NCBI GenBank assembly: GCA_903915625.1
Contig: CAIWTN010000090.1
Location: 130,226-194,225 of the forward strand
DNA: 64,000 bases
Direction of reading: 5' to 3'
Source: an uncultured Pseudomonadota bacterium
GTDB taxonomy: Bacteria; Bdellovibrionota_B; Oligoflexia; Oligoflexales; CAIYRB01
Of this stretch, positions 20,726 through 30,269 are shown one piece after another. The notes below the pieces were generated by a model, which had not been told where the DNA came from, made no database searches, and saw only the letters and a list, made by a program, of their open reading frames with translations. A program made the translations under genes and the position numbers. Position 1 is the first letter of the stretch. Each line of letters starts with the position of its first letter.

Positions 20726-22042
20726 TCAAATGCGCTCGATCAACATCGCGCCGGACATTCCACCAGCAGCGCAGATAGCAATTAGGCCTAAATTTTTGTC
20801 ACTACGAATAAGTTCATTAGACAACGTGGTAACTAAGCGTGATCCAGTGGCTCCAAATGGATGGCCGATGGCGAGTGCGCCGCCGTTGACGTTGACTCGA
20901 TCCATTGGAAACGCTCCTAGCGCTTTAGTGCCAAAATGCTGTTCCATAAAATCCGTAGATTCCATTGAACGCGTGCAGCTGAGGACCTGCGCCGCAAAAG
21001 CCTCATGTATTTCAAAGAGATCGATATCATTTAAAGTGAGGCCATTTTTTTTGAGGATCAACGGTATAGAAATCGCTGGTCCTATGAGCAGCTGTTCGTA
21101 TGGATTGACGCCAACAAAGACCATGTCTTTAATTCGCGCTTTCGCTTTGAGCCCGAGGCTTTTAGCTCGTGCTTCATCGGCAATCAGAGTGACGGCCGCC
21201 CCGTCGGTTAATGGCGAGGCATTGCCTGCGGTGATTGTTCCGTAGCGACGGTCGAAGGCTGGCTTCAGATCTTTAAGGGCTTCAATCGAAGTATCTGCGC
21301 GCACCATATTGTCACGATCGACGCATACGGCATATTTAGGTGTTGGCCAGGTTGGTATGATTTCAGCATCGAAGTAGCCTGATTCAACTGCCGCGGCGGC
21401 TTTCTTGTGGGACTCAACGGCAAACATATCTTGGTCATGTTTGCTGATCCGGTTAATTTTCGCCATCATCTCCGCATGCTCACCCATAGTAAAGCCGGTC
21501 AATGGCTCGGAAAGACTGGGTGGCTTAGGTAGCCAGGCCTTGGCACTAAAGTTTTTCAGAAGATTGAGCTTAGAAGCAGTTGTTCTAGCCTTACTAAGAG
21601 TGACGAGAAATTTCCGAGCTTCGCGGGAGTAGACAATAGGGACATCACTCAGGCACTCCACGCCGCCAGCTAGTATCAGCGCCGGATTACCAAAGGCAAT
21701 ATTTCGAGCAGCGTCACTTATTGTCTGTAGGCTGCTCGTGCAGGCACGATTTAGCGTTAGTCCGTGTATGTGGGCAGGAAGTCCGAGATTTAAGACTGCG
21801 TCGCGAGCAACGTTGCCATTTTTAGTTTGTGGTACGACGACTCCACAGGAAACCTCATCAAGTTCCTCAGGGTCGAGCTCTAATCGTCTTATCAAACCAT
21901 CGATCACTCGACTGTAAAGTTCGAGTGCGTCGCAATCTTCAAATACGCCAAAGGATTTGACGAAGGCGGTTCGCACGCCATCAATGATTACCGGTTTACC
22001 GTTGCCTTTGGGTAGGCTCCGTCGATATTTGGTCACCGTCAT
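20726..22042 (-). CDS. fadI: Acetyl-CoA acyltransferase (thiolase)
   Basis: The thiolase catalyses the last step of beta-oxidation, cleaving 3-ketoacyl-CoA to acetyl-CoA and a shortened acyl-CoA, and pairs with FadJ. Key motifs are NRACTSSLQTISDA with the acyl-carrying Cys near residue 101, VNVNGGALAIGHPFGATGSR with the catalytic His, and the C-terminal CAAGGMSGAMLIER with the second Cys. A GTG at 22060 extends the frame by 6 codons, but that stretch contains the GGGGAG ribosome site of the ATG at 22042, so the ATG is chosen, giving 438 residues. Confidence 0.94.
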   Translation of the reverse strand: MTVTKYRRSLPKGNGKPVIIDGVRTAFVKSFGVFEDCDALELYSRVIDGLIRRLELDPEELDEVSCGVVVPQTKNGNVARDAVLNLGLPAHIHGLTLNRACTSSLQTISDAARNIAFGNPALILAGGVECLSDVPIVYSREARKFLVTLSKARTTASKLNLLKNFSAKAWLPKPPSLSEPLTGFTMGEHAEMMAKINRISKHDQDMFAVESHKKAAAAVESGYFDAEIIPTWPTPKYAVCVDRDNMVRADTSIEALKDLKPAFDRRYGTITAGNASPLTDGAAVTLIADEARAKSLGLKAKARIKDMVFVGVNPYEQLLIGPAISIPLILKKNGLTLNDIDLFEIHEAFAAQVLSCTRSMESTDFMEQHFGTKALGAFPMDRVNVNGGALAIGHPFGATGSRLVTTLSNELIRSDKNLGLIAICAAGGMSGAMLIERI

Positions 22043-22201
22043 TAGCCGCTCTCCCCACACGTTTCAATTGTGTCCGCTCGAACTTCGTCCGGGTATCCTG
22101 ATGAATCGCAAACTTATTGTGCACTAACCGCTCGATGGTTGCGAATATAAAGCTTATTTACAACCCGTCGTGAGTTCCAATTTAACGATGAGAAGTTAGC
22201 T

Positions 22202-22229
22202 ATTTATTTTCTAAAATCTAGAAATAAAT
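22202..22229. repeat. AT-rich inverted repeat between fadI and pilZ
   Basis: An 11-12 bp imperfect inverted repeat (ATTTATTTTCTA / TAGAAATAAAT, one extra T) with a 5-nt loop. It lies downstream of the PilZ gene and upstream of fadI in a 213-bp AT-rich gap. It may end pilZ transcription or serve as a fad operator. The U-tract follows only on the plus strand, where no gene ends. Confidence 0.4.
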
Positions 22230-22255
22230 TTTTTATTACAGCAACTTGAGGAATG

Positions 22256-22642
22256 CTAGCCGGCCGGGCTGCGGCGCTGTTTCATGGTCTCAACGATTTG
22301 GTCGATGATCATCCGATCGGTTTTACTAAGATCAGTGAAGACGCCGCCAACACGATATCGCTCACCATCGAACCACCGACACTCGCCGCGGCACATGAGT
22401 CGAGTCGGTGCATAAATGCCTAGCGGTGCTAGAGGTATATGCAGCCAAAAATTTTCGCCAGTTCGTACCTTTTTGTCGCCAGTTAATTCGATCTTAAAGC
22501 CGCCTAAGCTGATATCTAGGAGAATGGCACTATGGATCCCGATTGGTAAAACCTTGAATTTTCGAAACTCTACGAGGGCGTGCGAGGTGTAGCGGTTCTC
22601 ACGGTCCAGTTGGTTTTTTTTTGAATCCGATTGTTTATTCAA
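22256..22642 (-). CDS. PilZ-domain protein, predicted c-di-GMP receptor
   Basis: A small soluble 128-residue protein made of one PilZ domain. The c-di-GMP-binding pattern is present as an Arg-containing N-terminal linker (DRENRYTSHALVEFR) followed by LLDISLGGFKIEL, the D/NxSxxG motif. The remainder (ENFWLHIPLAPLGIY, GECRWFDGERYRVGGVF) fits the PilZ barrel. It sits alone between the fad genes and the divergent GlpD-like gene. Targets cannot be read from the sequence. Confidence 0.87.
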   Translation of the reverse strand: MNKQSDSKKNQLDRENRYTSHALVEFRKFKVLPIGIHSAILLDISLGGFKIELTGDKKVRTGENFWLHIPLAPLGIYAPTRLMCRGECRWFDGERYRVGGVFTDLSKTDRMIIDQIVETMKQRRSPAG

Positions 22643-22738
22643 GGCGGCCTCGCCGACGATGCGTAGTATATACTTAGGATGGGGACGTGCAAAAATTATA
22701 GTATGTCCTCGGTCTTCCCGTCCATGAGTAAATCTTAG

Positions 22739-24025
22739 ATGATTGCGGGGACTTTTTTGATGACTTATAGCGATGAACCTCCCATCCGCGTTCGCGTTTT
22801 AGTGCTGGGCGGCGGTATCCATGGCTGCGGTGTTCTACATGATCTAGTTAGTCGAGGATGGAATGATGTTCATTTGGTGGAAAAATCCACAATAGGTTCT
22901 GGTACTAGTTCAAAGTCGACTAAATTGATTCATGGCGGATTACGTTATCTTCAAAGAATGAGTGATTTTGGACTGGTAACCGAGGGCCTCAGTGAGCGAC
23001 GCCTGCTCATGGAGTTAGCGCCTGACTTAGTAAAGCCAATGGAGTTTTTATTTCCGGTCATTAAACAGGCGGGTATGCCGCGTTGGATGGTTAAATTTGG
23101 ACTTTCGATTTACGACAAATTAGCTGGTCGTAATCGCTTAGGCGAGCATAGGGTTGCAAGCTCCGACGAGGTTGCTTTTAAAGCCCCGCAACTCGATCAG
23201 GATAGATGCAAGATCGTATATTCTTTTTGGGATGCTCAGACGGATGATTTGGCTCTAGTGCAGCGCGTAGCTGCTTCGGCGCATAAACTGGGAGCCACAA
23301 TTAGTGAGCATCTCGAGGTAGTCCAAGTAGAGGCTAACCCGGACGGTTGGACAGTCGTTGTCAGAAAGCCAGATGGCAGCATGCATGCGATCAGCGCACT
23401 ATATGTGGTTAATTGTTTGGGCCCATGGGCGAATTTAATCCTTGAAAAAAGCGGCATCCCACCAAATTATCGCGGCATGAATAATAAGGGGGCGCACTTA
23501 TTATTGCCTGATATTGGCCTCAAATCTGGTCTTTTTTTGCAGTCGCTCAAAGCAGACGGTCGGATCTTTTTTATGTTGCCATGGCTGGGGTCGACATTGG
23601 TTGGCACCACTGAGGACCTTTATACTGCCAACCCTGACCTGGTTGGCGTAGACGAGCGCGACATCGAGTATCTTTTAGACAATTGTAACCAGTTTCTCCT
23701 TCAGCCTCTGCAGCGCAGAGATGTAAAACAGGTGTTCGCCGGTCTTCGGTGGTTGGCGGTAGAAGAAGGGCGCGGATTGTCGGACACATCGCGACACTAT
23801 GTTCTGGGAGAGCGAGTCAGCGGCCGAGGCCTTATCATCACGCTCTATGGTGGGAAGCTGACGGCCTATCGCGATTTGGCAGAATCGATTGGCGATAGGA
23901 TATCGACCCATTTCGGCGAGTTTAAGGCAAGTGGTACCGCGCATAGGGTTAACTGGGCTAGCGCCTCAGAGTCGCCCAAGGTTTTACCAATTGATCAGCG
24001 ATTTGCGAGTGTCCCAGTTTTATGA
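22739..24025 (+). CDS. GlpD-like FAD-dependent glycerol-3-phosphate dehydrogenase
   Basis: A FAD oxidoreductase of the GlpD type. The dinucleotide fold is VLVLGGGIHGCGVLHDL followed by an acidic EKS turn. SGTSSKSTKLIHGGLRYLQ is the GlpD signature, and FFMLPWLGSTLVGTTE and ITLYGGKLTAYRDLAE match the catalytic domain. At 428 residues it ends right after the FAD domain and lacks the ~120-residue C-terminal helical domain of typical GlpD. It may act on glycerol 3-phosphate or a related phospho-polyol, passing electrons to quinone. ATG 22760 is an alternative start. Its stop overlaps the next start (ATGA), so the two are coupled. Confidence 0.85.
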   Translation: MIAGTFLMTYSDEPPIRVRVLVLGGGIHGCGVLHDLVSRGWNDVHLVEKSTIGSGTSSKSTKLIHGGLRYLQRMSDFGLVTEGLSERRLLMELAPDLVKPMEFLFPVIKQAGMPRWMVKFGLSIYDKLAGRNRLGEHRVASSDEVAFKAPQLDQDRCKIVYSFWDAQTDDLALVQRVAASAHKLGATISEHLEVVQVEANPDGWTVVVRKPDGSMHAISALYVVNCLGPWANLILEKSGIPPNYRGMNNKGAHLLLPDIGLKSGLFLQSLKADGRIFFMLPWLGSTLVGTTEDLYTANPDLVGVDERDIEYLLDNCNQFLLQPLQRRDVKQVFAGLRWLAVEEGRGLSDTSRHYVLGERVSGRGLIITLYGGKLTAYRDLAESIGDRISTHFGEFKASGTAHRVNWASASESPKVLPIDQRFASVPVL

Positions 24026-24861
24026 ACAAGCGCACATTAATCAGCAAACAAAGACCGAAGCGTTCTTACCGCACGGTGATCGAAAGCTTGCGGCAGGTGT
24101 GGTCGATTGAGCGAGTCCCCGACCATGAATCTATTTGGCGACTTGGACAGCCTGCACTTGCGGCATTGCCAACGCAAAATGTCCGTATAGCTATTTGGAA
24201 TCTTTGCAAAGGGTCCGGTGGTATCTTGTTCGAGCATGACTATCGGATGCTTTGCTACTCCTCGGATATAGTCATCACTCAAGAGGCTCTACTTTCGAAG
24301 CACGCTCAATCTATGTTTGCCGCCTCCGGTTTCGAGTCCGTACATGCCGCGTCCTACAAGCGACGTGACGGACTTCGAGATGGCGTCATGACAGTGGCTC
24401 GGGTGCAGACCTGCGTCGAGCCGCAACGGATCATCTGTAAATATCCAGAGCCCATTTTCAAAACTCCTAAAGCAGCTTTGATCAAAAAGTATCCGTTAAT
24501 TGGCACCGACCAGAGTCTCATGGTGATTAATATTCATGCGACTCTCGTGCGCCTTAAGGCAGTGGCAATAGAAGAGATGGAGCACTTGCTTGCAAGATTA
24601 CCAGAACACTATGGACCGATTATTCTGGCCGGTGATTTTAACACGTTTACACCAGGATACCTCAAAGCTATTGCCGGAGTGCTTCGACGAATCGGTCTCG
24701 AGTATGTTCCTATTCCCAATGACCCTAGACCGGTGACGCAAGCACTAGATCAGCTTTTCTGTCGTGGTCTCGAAGTGAGTAATGTGCGAGTCGACACTTC
24801 ATTCCGCAATTCGGATCATTTCCCTATCCTTGCTGATGTTCGCCTGCGGCAAGTGGGCTGA
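24022..24861 (+). CDS. Endonuclease/exonuclease/phosphatase (EEP) family protein
   Basis: A 279-residue EEP-fold phosphoesterase. The metal and catalytic residues are visible: AIWNLCKGSG (Asn), VITQEALL (Gln-Glu), VINIHATLVR (His), LAGDFNTFTP (Asp/Asn) and NSDHFPILADVRL (final Asp-His). The family includes DNA repair nucleases, sphingomyelinases and other phosphodiesterases, so the substrate is open. No signal peptide is apparent. Coupling (ATGA) to a GlpD-like gene hints at phospholipid or glycerophosphodiester breakdown rather than DNA repair; this is inference. Confidence 0.85.
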   Translation: MNKRTLISKQRPKRSYRTVIESLRQVWSIERVPDHESIWRLGQPALAALPTQNVRIAIWNLCKGSGGILFEHDYRMLCYSSDIVITQEALLSKHAQSMFAASGFESVHAASYKRRDGLRDGVMTVARVQTCVEPQRIICKYPEPIFKTPKAALIKKYPLIGTDQSLMVINIHATLVRLKAVAIEEMEHLLARLPEHYGPIILAGDFNTFTPGYLKAIAGVLRRIGLEYVPIPNDPRPVTQALDQLFCRGLEVSNVRVDTSFRNSDHFPILADVRLRQVG

Positions 24862-24876
24862 TGTTTCGAATTGGCT

Positions 24877-26835
24877 TTAATCACGCCCTAGAGCCGCCAA
24901 CTTCGCGGATAAGATTTCGATCTCCTCTGCTACCTCTAACCAAGTTAGTTCGCTCGCATCCAACTGTTCTTGCGTTTGTTGGTGTGCTTTATGCAAATCG
25001 GCCGTCTTGCTAAAATCTGCACTATCGACTGACGCCATTTGACTCTCTAAATTCGCGAGGCTTCTGCGGAGATTGGCGTTGTCTTCATCTAGTTTTGCAA
25101 GTTGAGTTTGCAGACGCTGACGCTGCCTTTTGACCTCCTTGACGTCCTGATGACTGCCAGTGGTCTTGGGAGACTGAGCTTTCGTGTCAGGGGCTGCGGC
25201 TGATTCTGGCTCTTGCGGCTTAAGCACATTCGGAAAACCAGCGACTGCGGCAAGTCGTTCGTAATCGGCAAGTTTTCCCGGGAAAAGCATGGAGCGGCCA
25301 TCGGGCAACATGGCAAACACGTGGGTACAGATCGCGTCGATAAAGTTACGATCATGACTGACAAAAAGCACAGTCCCTTCGTAATCATCCAAACTAGCTG
25401 CGAGTGTTTCTACGCTAGCCATGTCGAGGTGGTTTGTTGGCTCGTCTAGCAGCAGTAAACCAGCTTTTTGGGATAGCGCGCAGGCGAGTCCGACACGACT
25501 TTTCTCACCCCCAGACAGCACGCTTACGCGCTTAAAGGCAGCGTCACCGTGGAAAAGGAAGCCCCCCAACATGGCGCGCGCCTCTTTTTCGCTAATATTG
25601 CCGATCCGCACTAAATTTCCCAACACGGTATCATTGGGGACTAAGGTTTCACGCTGTTCCTGGGCGAAATAGGCCAGATCTACTCCAGGACTTAGGTTAA
25701 ATGACCCGCTAATTGGGTGGCACCGTCCAGCGATCGTGCGCAGCAGGGTTGATTTGCCGATTCCGTTGGCGCCGATGATGGCAACTTTGGCAGCTCGTTC
25801 CATCTCAAGGTCAAGGTGACTAGCGAGTGGACTCGAGTATCCGATAGCACCGTCCTCGATCTTGAGCACGATGCGGGGTACTTTCGGTGGCGTAGGAATC
25901 GGGATAAAAACCGTCTCCTCTTCGCCTTCCGGGGCGAGGGTGTCTTCCATGTCGCGAATGCGGGCGATCATCTTAACGCGCGACTGAGCCTGCGCCGCCT
26001 TAGTGGCTTTGGCGCCGAAGCGTTCGACAAAATGTTCCATCTGCTCACGGCGGCGGCGAAGTTGATCTCTTTCTGCTTGAGCTTGGGCTAGACGTTCTTC
26101 CCGCGCGGCGAGAAACGCATCAAAGTTACCCCGGTACGGTTGCAGCTGACCGTTGGCTAGATGCAGCGTCAACGTGGATAAGCGATTGAGTAGAGAGCGA
26201 TCATGAGAAACAAAGAGTAGCGTCCCGCGAAAGCTACGAAGGTATTCCTCCACCCAAACGAGACTTGGTAGATCGAGGTGGTTCGTCGGTTCGTCGAGAA
26301 TGAGGAAGTCTGGCTGACGCAGGAATAAGCGGGCCAGCTCTAAGCGCATACGCCAGCCACCGGAAAGGTCGGTGGGCGCCTTACTCAAGTCTGCGGCGCT
26401 AAATCCAAGGCCAGATAAAATCGCTGTAGCCCTGGACTCCAAGCTGTAGCCGCCTTCTAGGCGGAAAGCGGTCTCGGCTCTTTCGTATTGATCAAGGGCT
26501 TTCGGATCGTGCTCGACTTGCATGCGGGCAAGAGCCTGTTCCATAGAATCACGGAGTGCGACTATCTTGGTGGCACCAGCTTGGCACTCTTCTAGGACGC
26601 TGGCCGCTGGATTTGGGTTTGGCGACTGCGGTAGGTAGCCGACAGTAGTCTGTCCAGAGACCACAACACCCCCCGCATCTGGCTGCTCCAATCCGCAGAT
26701 GACGTTGAGCAGGGTGGTCTTACCTGCGCCGTTAGCACCAACCAGGGCGATTCGTTCACCGTCAGGAAAGTGATAGGAGGCGTCGGCGAACAGAACTTTG
26801 GTACCGAATGATTTCTGAAGGTTTTGTATCCGCAT
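24877..26835 (-). CDS. ABC-F family ATPase (Uup/EttA-like)
   Basis: A soluble protein of 652 residues with two ATP-binding cassettes and no membrane segments. Cassette 1 has GANGAGKTTLLN, LSGGWRMRLELARLFL and FLILDEPTNHLDL. Cassette 2 has GANGIGKSTLLR, LSGGEKSRVGLACAL and LLLLDEPTNHLD. A linker of basic helices lies between them (~240-300), and a C-terminal coiled coil (~570-650, QRQRLQTQLAKLDEDN) is typical of Uup. ABC-F proteins act on the ribosome or on branched DNA structures. It is convergent with the EEP gene and divergent from ileS. Confidence 0.93.
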   Translation of the reverse strand: MRIQNLQKSFGTKVLFADASYHFPDGERIALVGANGAGKTTLLNVICGLEQPDAGGVVVSGQTTVGYLPQSPNPNPAASVLEECQAGATKIVALRDSMEQALARMQVEHDPKALDQYERAETAFRLEGGYSLESRATAILSGLGFSAADLSKAPTDLSGGWRMRLELARLFLRQPDFLILDEPTNHLDLPSLVWVEEYLRSFRGTLLFVSHDRSLLNRLSTLTLHLANGQLQPYRGNFDAFLAAREERLAQAQAERDQLRRRREQMEHFVERFGAKATKAAQAQSRVKMIARIRDMEDTLAPEGEEETVFIPIPTPPKVPRIVLKIEDGAIGYSSPLASHLDLEMERAAKVAIIGANGIGKSTLLRTIAGRCHPISGSFNLSPGVDLAYFAQEQRETLVPNDTVLGNLVRIGNISEKEARAMLGGFLFHGDAAFKRVSVLSGGEKSRVGLACALSQKAGLLLLDEPTNHLDMASVETLAASLDDYEGTVLFVSHDRNFIDAICTHVFAMLPDGRSMLFPGKLADYERLAAVAGFPNVLKPQEPESAAAPDTKAQSPKTTGSHQDVKEVKRQRQRLQTQLAKLDEDNANLRRSLANLESQMASVDSADFSKTADLHKAHQQTQEQLDASELTWLEVAEEIEILSAKLAALGRD

Positions 26836-26978
26836 TCTATAGCCAAATCAATTGGTTGCGCTGTTTTTTGAGGCGTTCTGTGGCGCCGGGTCGCGGGCAC
26901 CCTCGGCGGCCGTACGATACAGAATTAAAGGAAAACTTCACGATGTTAATTAGCTAATAGCCGGCAAAAGCATGCTTA

Positions 26979-26994
26979 GGCTAATATCCTAGCC
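26979..26994 (+). promoter_or_regulatory. Short hairpin in the ileS upstream region
   Basis: GGCTA-atatcc-TAGCC lies about 50 nt before the ileS start, and a self-complementary GGCTAGCC follows at about 27005. Together they could form a small leader structure. There is no T-box specifier or antiterminator sequence and no U-tract, so a regulatory role is speculative. The rest of the 26836-27044 gap shows no clear site. Confidence 0.25.
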
Positions 26995-27044
26995 CTCACA
27001 GGGTGGCTAGCCTACCCTAACTAAAACAATCTGAGGTTTAAGTG

Positions 27045-30000
27045 ATGAAAGCCGTCACATCGGACGTTAATTTTCCGCAACTGGAAAACGAACTACTCGC
27101 AGAGTGGCGCGAGCGGGATACTTTTGCTGAGTCTATGCGCCAGCGCCAGGGTGCCAAAGAGTTTACGTTTTACGACGGCCCACCCTTTGCCAATGGTCTG
27201 CCTCACTATGGCCACCTTCTTGCCAACACCATTAAAGACACCGTGCCGAGATACTGGACGATGCGTGGTTACTATGTGGACCGTCGGTTTGGCTGGGATT
27301 GTCACGGTGTTCCAGTCGAATACGAGATCGAAAAGCGTGATCAGCTAAAGGGCCGCGCAGATATTTTGGCGATGGGCGTTGATAAGTTCAACGAGGCGTG
27401 CCGAGCCTCCGTGCAGGCCTATACCCTAGAATGGGAAAGGACCATCACGCGCTTAGGTCGCTGGGTCGATTGGCGGAATCAGTACCGCACCATGGACAAG
27501 AGCTTCATGGAGTCTGTGTGGTGGGTCCTCTCGGAGCTGTATCGCCGTGACCTAGTTTATCGCGACTTCAAAGTGGTCCCCTACTCACCTAGAATCACAG
27601 CGGTATTGTCCAATTTCGAGGCCAATCAGAACTATAAAGACGTTCAAGATCCGGCGATCACCGTTAAATTCAAACTGTCAGATGAGGACGCCTATGTACT
27701 CGCCTGGACCACCACACCTTGGACACTCGTCTCCAATGTGGCTCTGTGTGTCGGTCCAAAGATCGAGTACGTGAAAATTCGCGACCTTGAGAGCGGCGAG
27801 TTTTATTATTTGGCCGAAGCTCGCGTACCTGCCCTCTATAAAAAAGCGTCGAAAGACCCGGCGAATCAGCCTTACGAAGTGATCGCTAAGGTCAGTGCTA
27901 GCGAGCTAGCCGGCCGTACTTACGAGCCACTATTCACCTACTTCAAAGATCACAAAAATGCCTTCCGCATCCTGGTCGATGAATACGTCACGACCGAGGA
28001 CGGCACCGGAGTGGTGCATCAAGCACCTGCATTCGGGGAAGACGACTTCCGGGTGTGCCGGGCTAATGGCATCGGGCTGGTCGATCCAGTCGATGAAGAA
28101 GGCCGATTCAAAGGCGAAATCACCGAGCATAAGGGTGTTTTTGTTAAAGATGCCGACAAGGAGCTGATTCGTCGACTGCGCGACAGCGGGCAGTTGCTGC
28201 GCAACGAACAGCTGCTACATAGTTATCCATTCTGTGAGCGCACAGACACGCCACTGATTTATAAAGCCATTCAGACTTGGTACGTCGCCGTCGAGAAAAT
28301 TAAAGACCGGCTTATCGCCAATAACCAACGCATTAACTGGGTGCCTGAGCATCTGCGCGATGGGCGAATGGGCAAGTGGTTAGAGAATGCCCGTGATTGG
28401 GCTATAAGTCGCAATCGGTTTTGGGGCACCCCTATTCCGATTTGGGTGTGTTCTAACGATGTGAACCATCGTGAAGTTATGAGCAGCGTTGCCCAGTTGG
28501 AAGAGAGATCCGGAGCCAAGATAGACGACCTGCACATCCATCATATCGATCGTTTGACGTTTACTTGTAGTCATTGCCAGGGCGAGATGAAGCGTATCCC
28601 CGAGGTTTTCGATTGCTGGTTCGAGTCTGGGTCGATGCCTTACGCGCAGATCCATTATCCCTTTGAACATAAGGAACGGTTTCATCAGCGTTTTCCGGCT
28701 GATTTCATCGCCGAAGGCTTAGATCAAACGCGGGGCTGGTTCTACACTCTAAGTGTGCTTTCGACGGCTCTGTTTAACGAGCCAGCATTTAAAAACGTCG
28801 TCGTGAACGGCATGGTCTTGGCCGAGGACGGTAAGAAAATGTCGAAGCGGCTTAAGAATTATACGCCGCCCGAAACCTTGATCGAGAAATTTGGCGCCGA
28901 CAGCGTCCGCTTGTTTATGCTCAATTCGGCAGTGCTTAAAGCCGGTGACTTGTGCTTCTCGGATCAGGGTGTGCGTGACACCACTAGGGCTGTGCTGCTG
29001 CCCCTTTGGAATTCTCACAGCTTTTTGTCGACCTATGCCGAAGCCGATAAATGGCAACCAGACAGTGAGCTGGCAAGTGGCATCGCCCCAAAAGTGGATA
29101 GTGAATTAGATCGCTGGGTCATTTCTCGTTTCCACACTCTGTGTCAGCGCCTGCACGAAGAGATGCATCATTACCGCCTGTATAACGTCGTGCCACAGGT
29201 GCTCGACTTTATCGAAGACTTGACCAATTGGTACATCCGCTTAAGCCGCAAACGCTTCTGGGGTACTGACGACGATGGGACCAGCGGGTCCGCACATGAT
29301 GCCAGTGATGCAGCGCAGGCTTACCGCACGCTGTATTATGTACTCCTCGGTTTTTCGAAGGTATTCGCCCCGTTCGCCCCATTTATTTCAGACCGAATCT
29401 ATAAGAATCTGACGTCCGGCGTCGCTGGGTTGCCTGAGTCCGTGCATCTCTGCGACATCCCACTAGGTGACGCCGAATTGATCGACCGGGATTTGGAGGC
29501 GCGCATGGATTTACTCCGCCGCGCTAGTATCTTGGGCAGAAGTCTGCGTGCTAAACATCAAATCAAGACTCGCCAAGTGCTGCCATCGATGCTTGTGATC
29601 ACCCGCAAGTCGGCCGACCGCGAGGCGATCGCGCGCGGCACGGACTTACTTCGTGGCGAACTTAACGTCAAAGAGGTGCTGTTCTCAACAGACGAGGCAG
29701 CGTACGTACTCCTGTCCCTTAAGCCCAACTTAAAAACCTTAGGGCCGCGACTAGGTAAACAGCTCAACGCTATGCGTCAGCATCTGGAAGAGCTGAATCG
29801 CCAACCGCAAAAGGTAGTTGATCTACTGATTTTACTTGAGGAAGCAGGCAAGGTTGAGGTGATGGGCCATGAGTTGGTTGAGGCCGACTTCCTCATTGAC
29901 CGCGGACCGAAGGATGAGCGACTGATTGCCACTGACCGTGGCGTGACCGTCCTACTAGATACTCACCTCACTCCTGAGCTGGTTCAAGAGGGTTTGGCGC

Positions 30001-30260
30001 GAGAGTTGATCAACCGCATCCAGAGACTGCGCAAAGAGAAGGGGCTACAGGTATCTGACCGCATCAGCCTAAGTATCACTGCAGAGGCAAGCCTAGCGGG
30101 CGCAGCAGAGGCCTTCCGCGACTACATTAGTCGGGAGACTTTGGCCACCAGCTTAACTGTCCAAGCAGTGGATGCAGCTGCGCTGAATAAGGAGACTTGC
30201 GTTGATATTGAGGGAGCGCTTTGCCTCCTGGACCTTATTGCAACATCACAGCCTGCGTAG
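27045..30260 (+). CDS. ileS: Isoleucyl-tRNA synthetase, IleS2 (eukaryote-like) type
   Basis: Charges tRNA-Ile in the cytoplasm. At 1071 residues it has the length of the eukaryote-like class. The signature HYGH is in LPHYGHLLANTIKD, and the second signature is KKMSKRLKNY rather than the KMSKSLGN of the common bacterial form. FGWDCHGVPVEYEIEK and the editing-domain region (AWTTTPWTLVSN) are also present. These features mark the IleS2 group, which is usually insensitive to mupirocin. ATG 27045 is chosen over GTG 27042 because GAGG lies 8 nt before it. The stop is followed 9 bp later by the lipoprotein aminopeptidase gene. Confidence 0.96.
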   Translation: MKAVTSDVNFPQLENELLAEWRERDTFAESMRQRQGAKEFTFYDGPPFANGLPHYGHLLANTIKDTVPRYWTMRGYYVDRRFGWDCHGVPVEYEIEKRDQLKGRADILAMGVDKFNEACRASVQAYTLEWERTITRLGRWVDWRNQYRTMDKSFMESVWWVLSELYRRDLVYRDFKVVPYSPRITAVLSNFEANQNYKDVQDPAITVKFKLSDEDAYVLAWTTTPWTLVSNVALCVGPKIEYVKIRDLESGEFYYLAEARVPALYKKASKDPANQPYEVIAKVSASELAGRTYEPLFTYFKDHKNAFRILVDEYVTTEDGTGVVHQAPAFGEDDFRVCRANGIGLVDPVDEEGRFKGEITEHKGVFVKDADKELIRRLRDSGQLLRNEQLLHSYPFCERTDTPLIYKAIQTWYVAVEKIKDRLIANNQRINWVPEHLRDGRMGKWLENARDWAISRNRFWGTPIPIWVCSNDVNHREVMSSVAQLEERSGAKIDDLHIHHIDRLTFTCSHCQGEMKRIPEVFDCWFESGSMPYAQIHYPFEHKERFHQRFPADFIAEGLDQTRGWFYTLSVLSTALFNEPAFKNVVVNGMVLAEDGKKMSKRLKNYTPPETLIEKFGADSVRLFMLNSAVLKAGDLCFSDQGVRDTTRAVLLPLWNSHSFLSTYAEADKWQPDSELASGIAPKVDSELDRWVISRFHTLCQRLHEEMHHYRLYNVVPQVLDFIEDLTNWYIRLSRKRFWGTDDDGTSGSAHDASDAAQAYRTLYYVLLGFSKVFAPFAPFISDRIYKNLTSGVAGLPESVHLCDIPLGDAELIDRDLEARMDLLRRASILGRSLRAKHQIKTRQVLPSMLVITRKSADREAIARGTDLLRGELNVKEVLFSTDEAAYVLLSLKPNLKTLGPRLGKQLNAMRQHLEELNRQPQKVVDLLILLEEAGKVEVMGHELVEADFLIDRGPKDERLIATDRGVTVLLDTHLTPELVQEGLARELINRIQRLRKEKGLQVSDRISLSITAEASLAGAAEAFRDYISRETLATSLTVQAVDAAALNKETCVDIEGALCLLDLIATSQPA

Positions 30261-30269
30261 GAGTGGCAG

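Noticed and set aside
26836..27044. T-box or riboswitch in front of ileS
   Set aside because: Only a 5-bp hairpin is present; there is no T-box sequence, specifier loop or antiterminator, and the organism looks Gram-negative.
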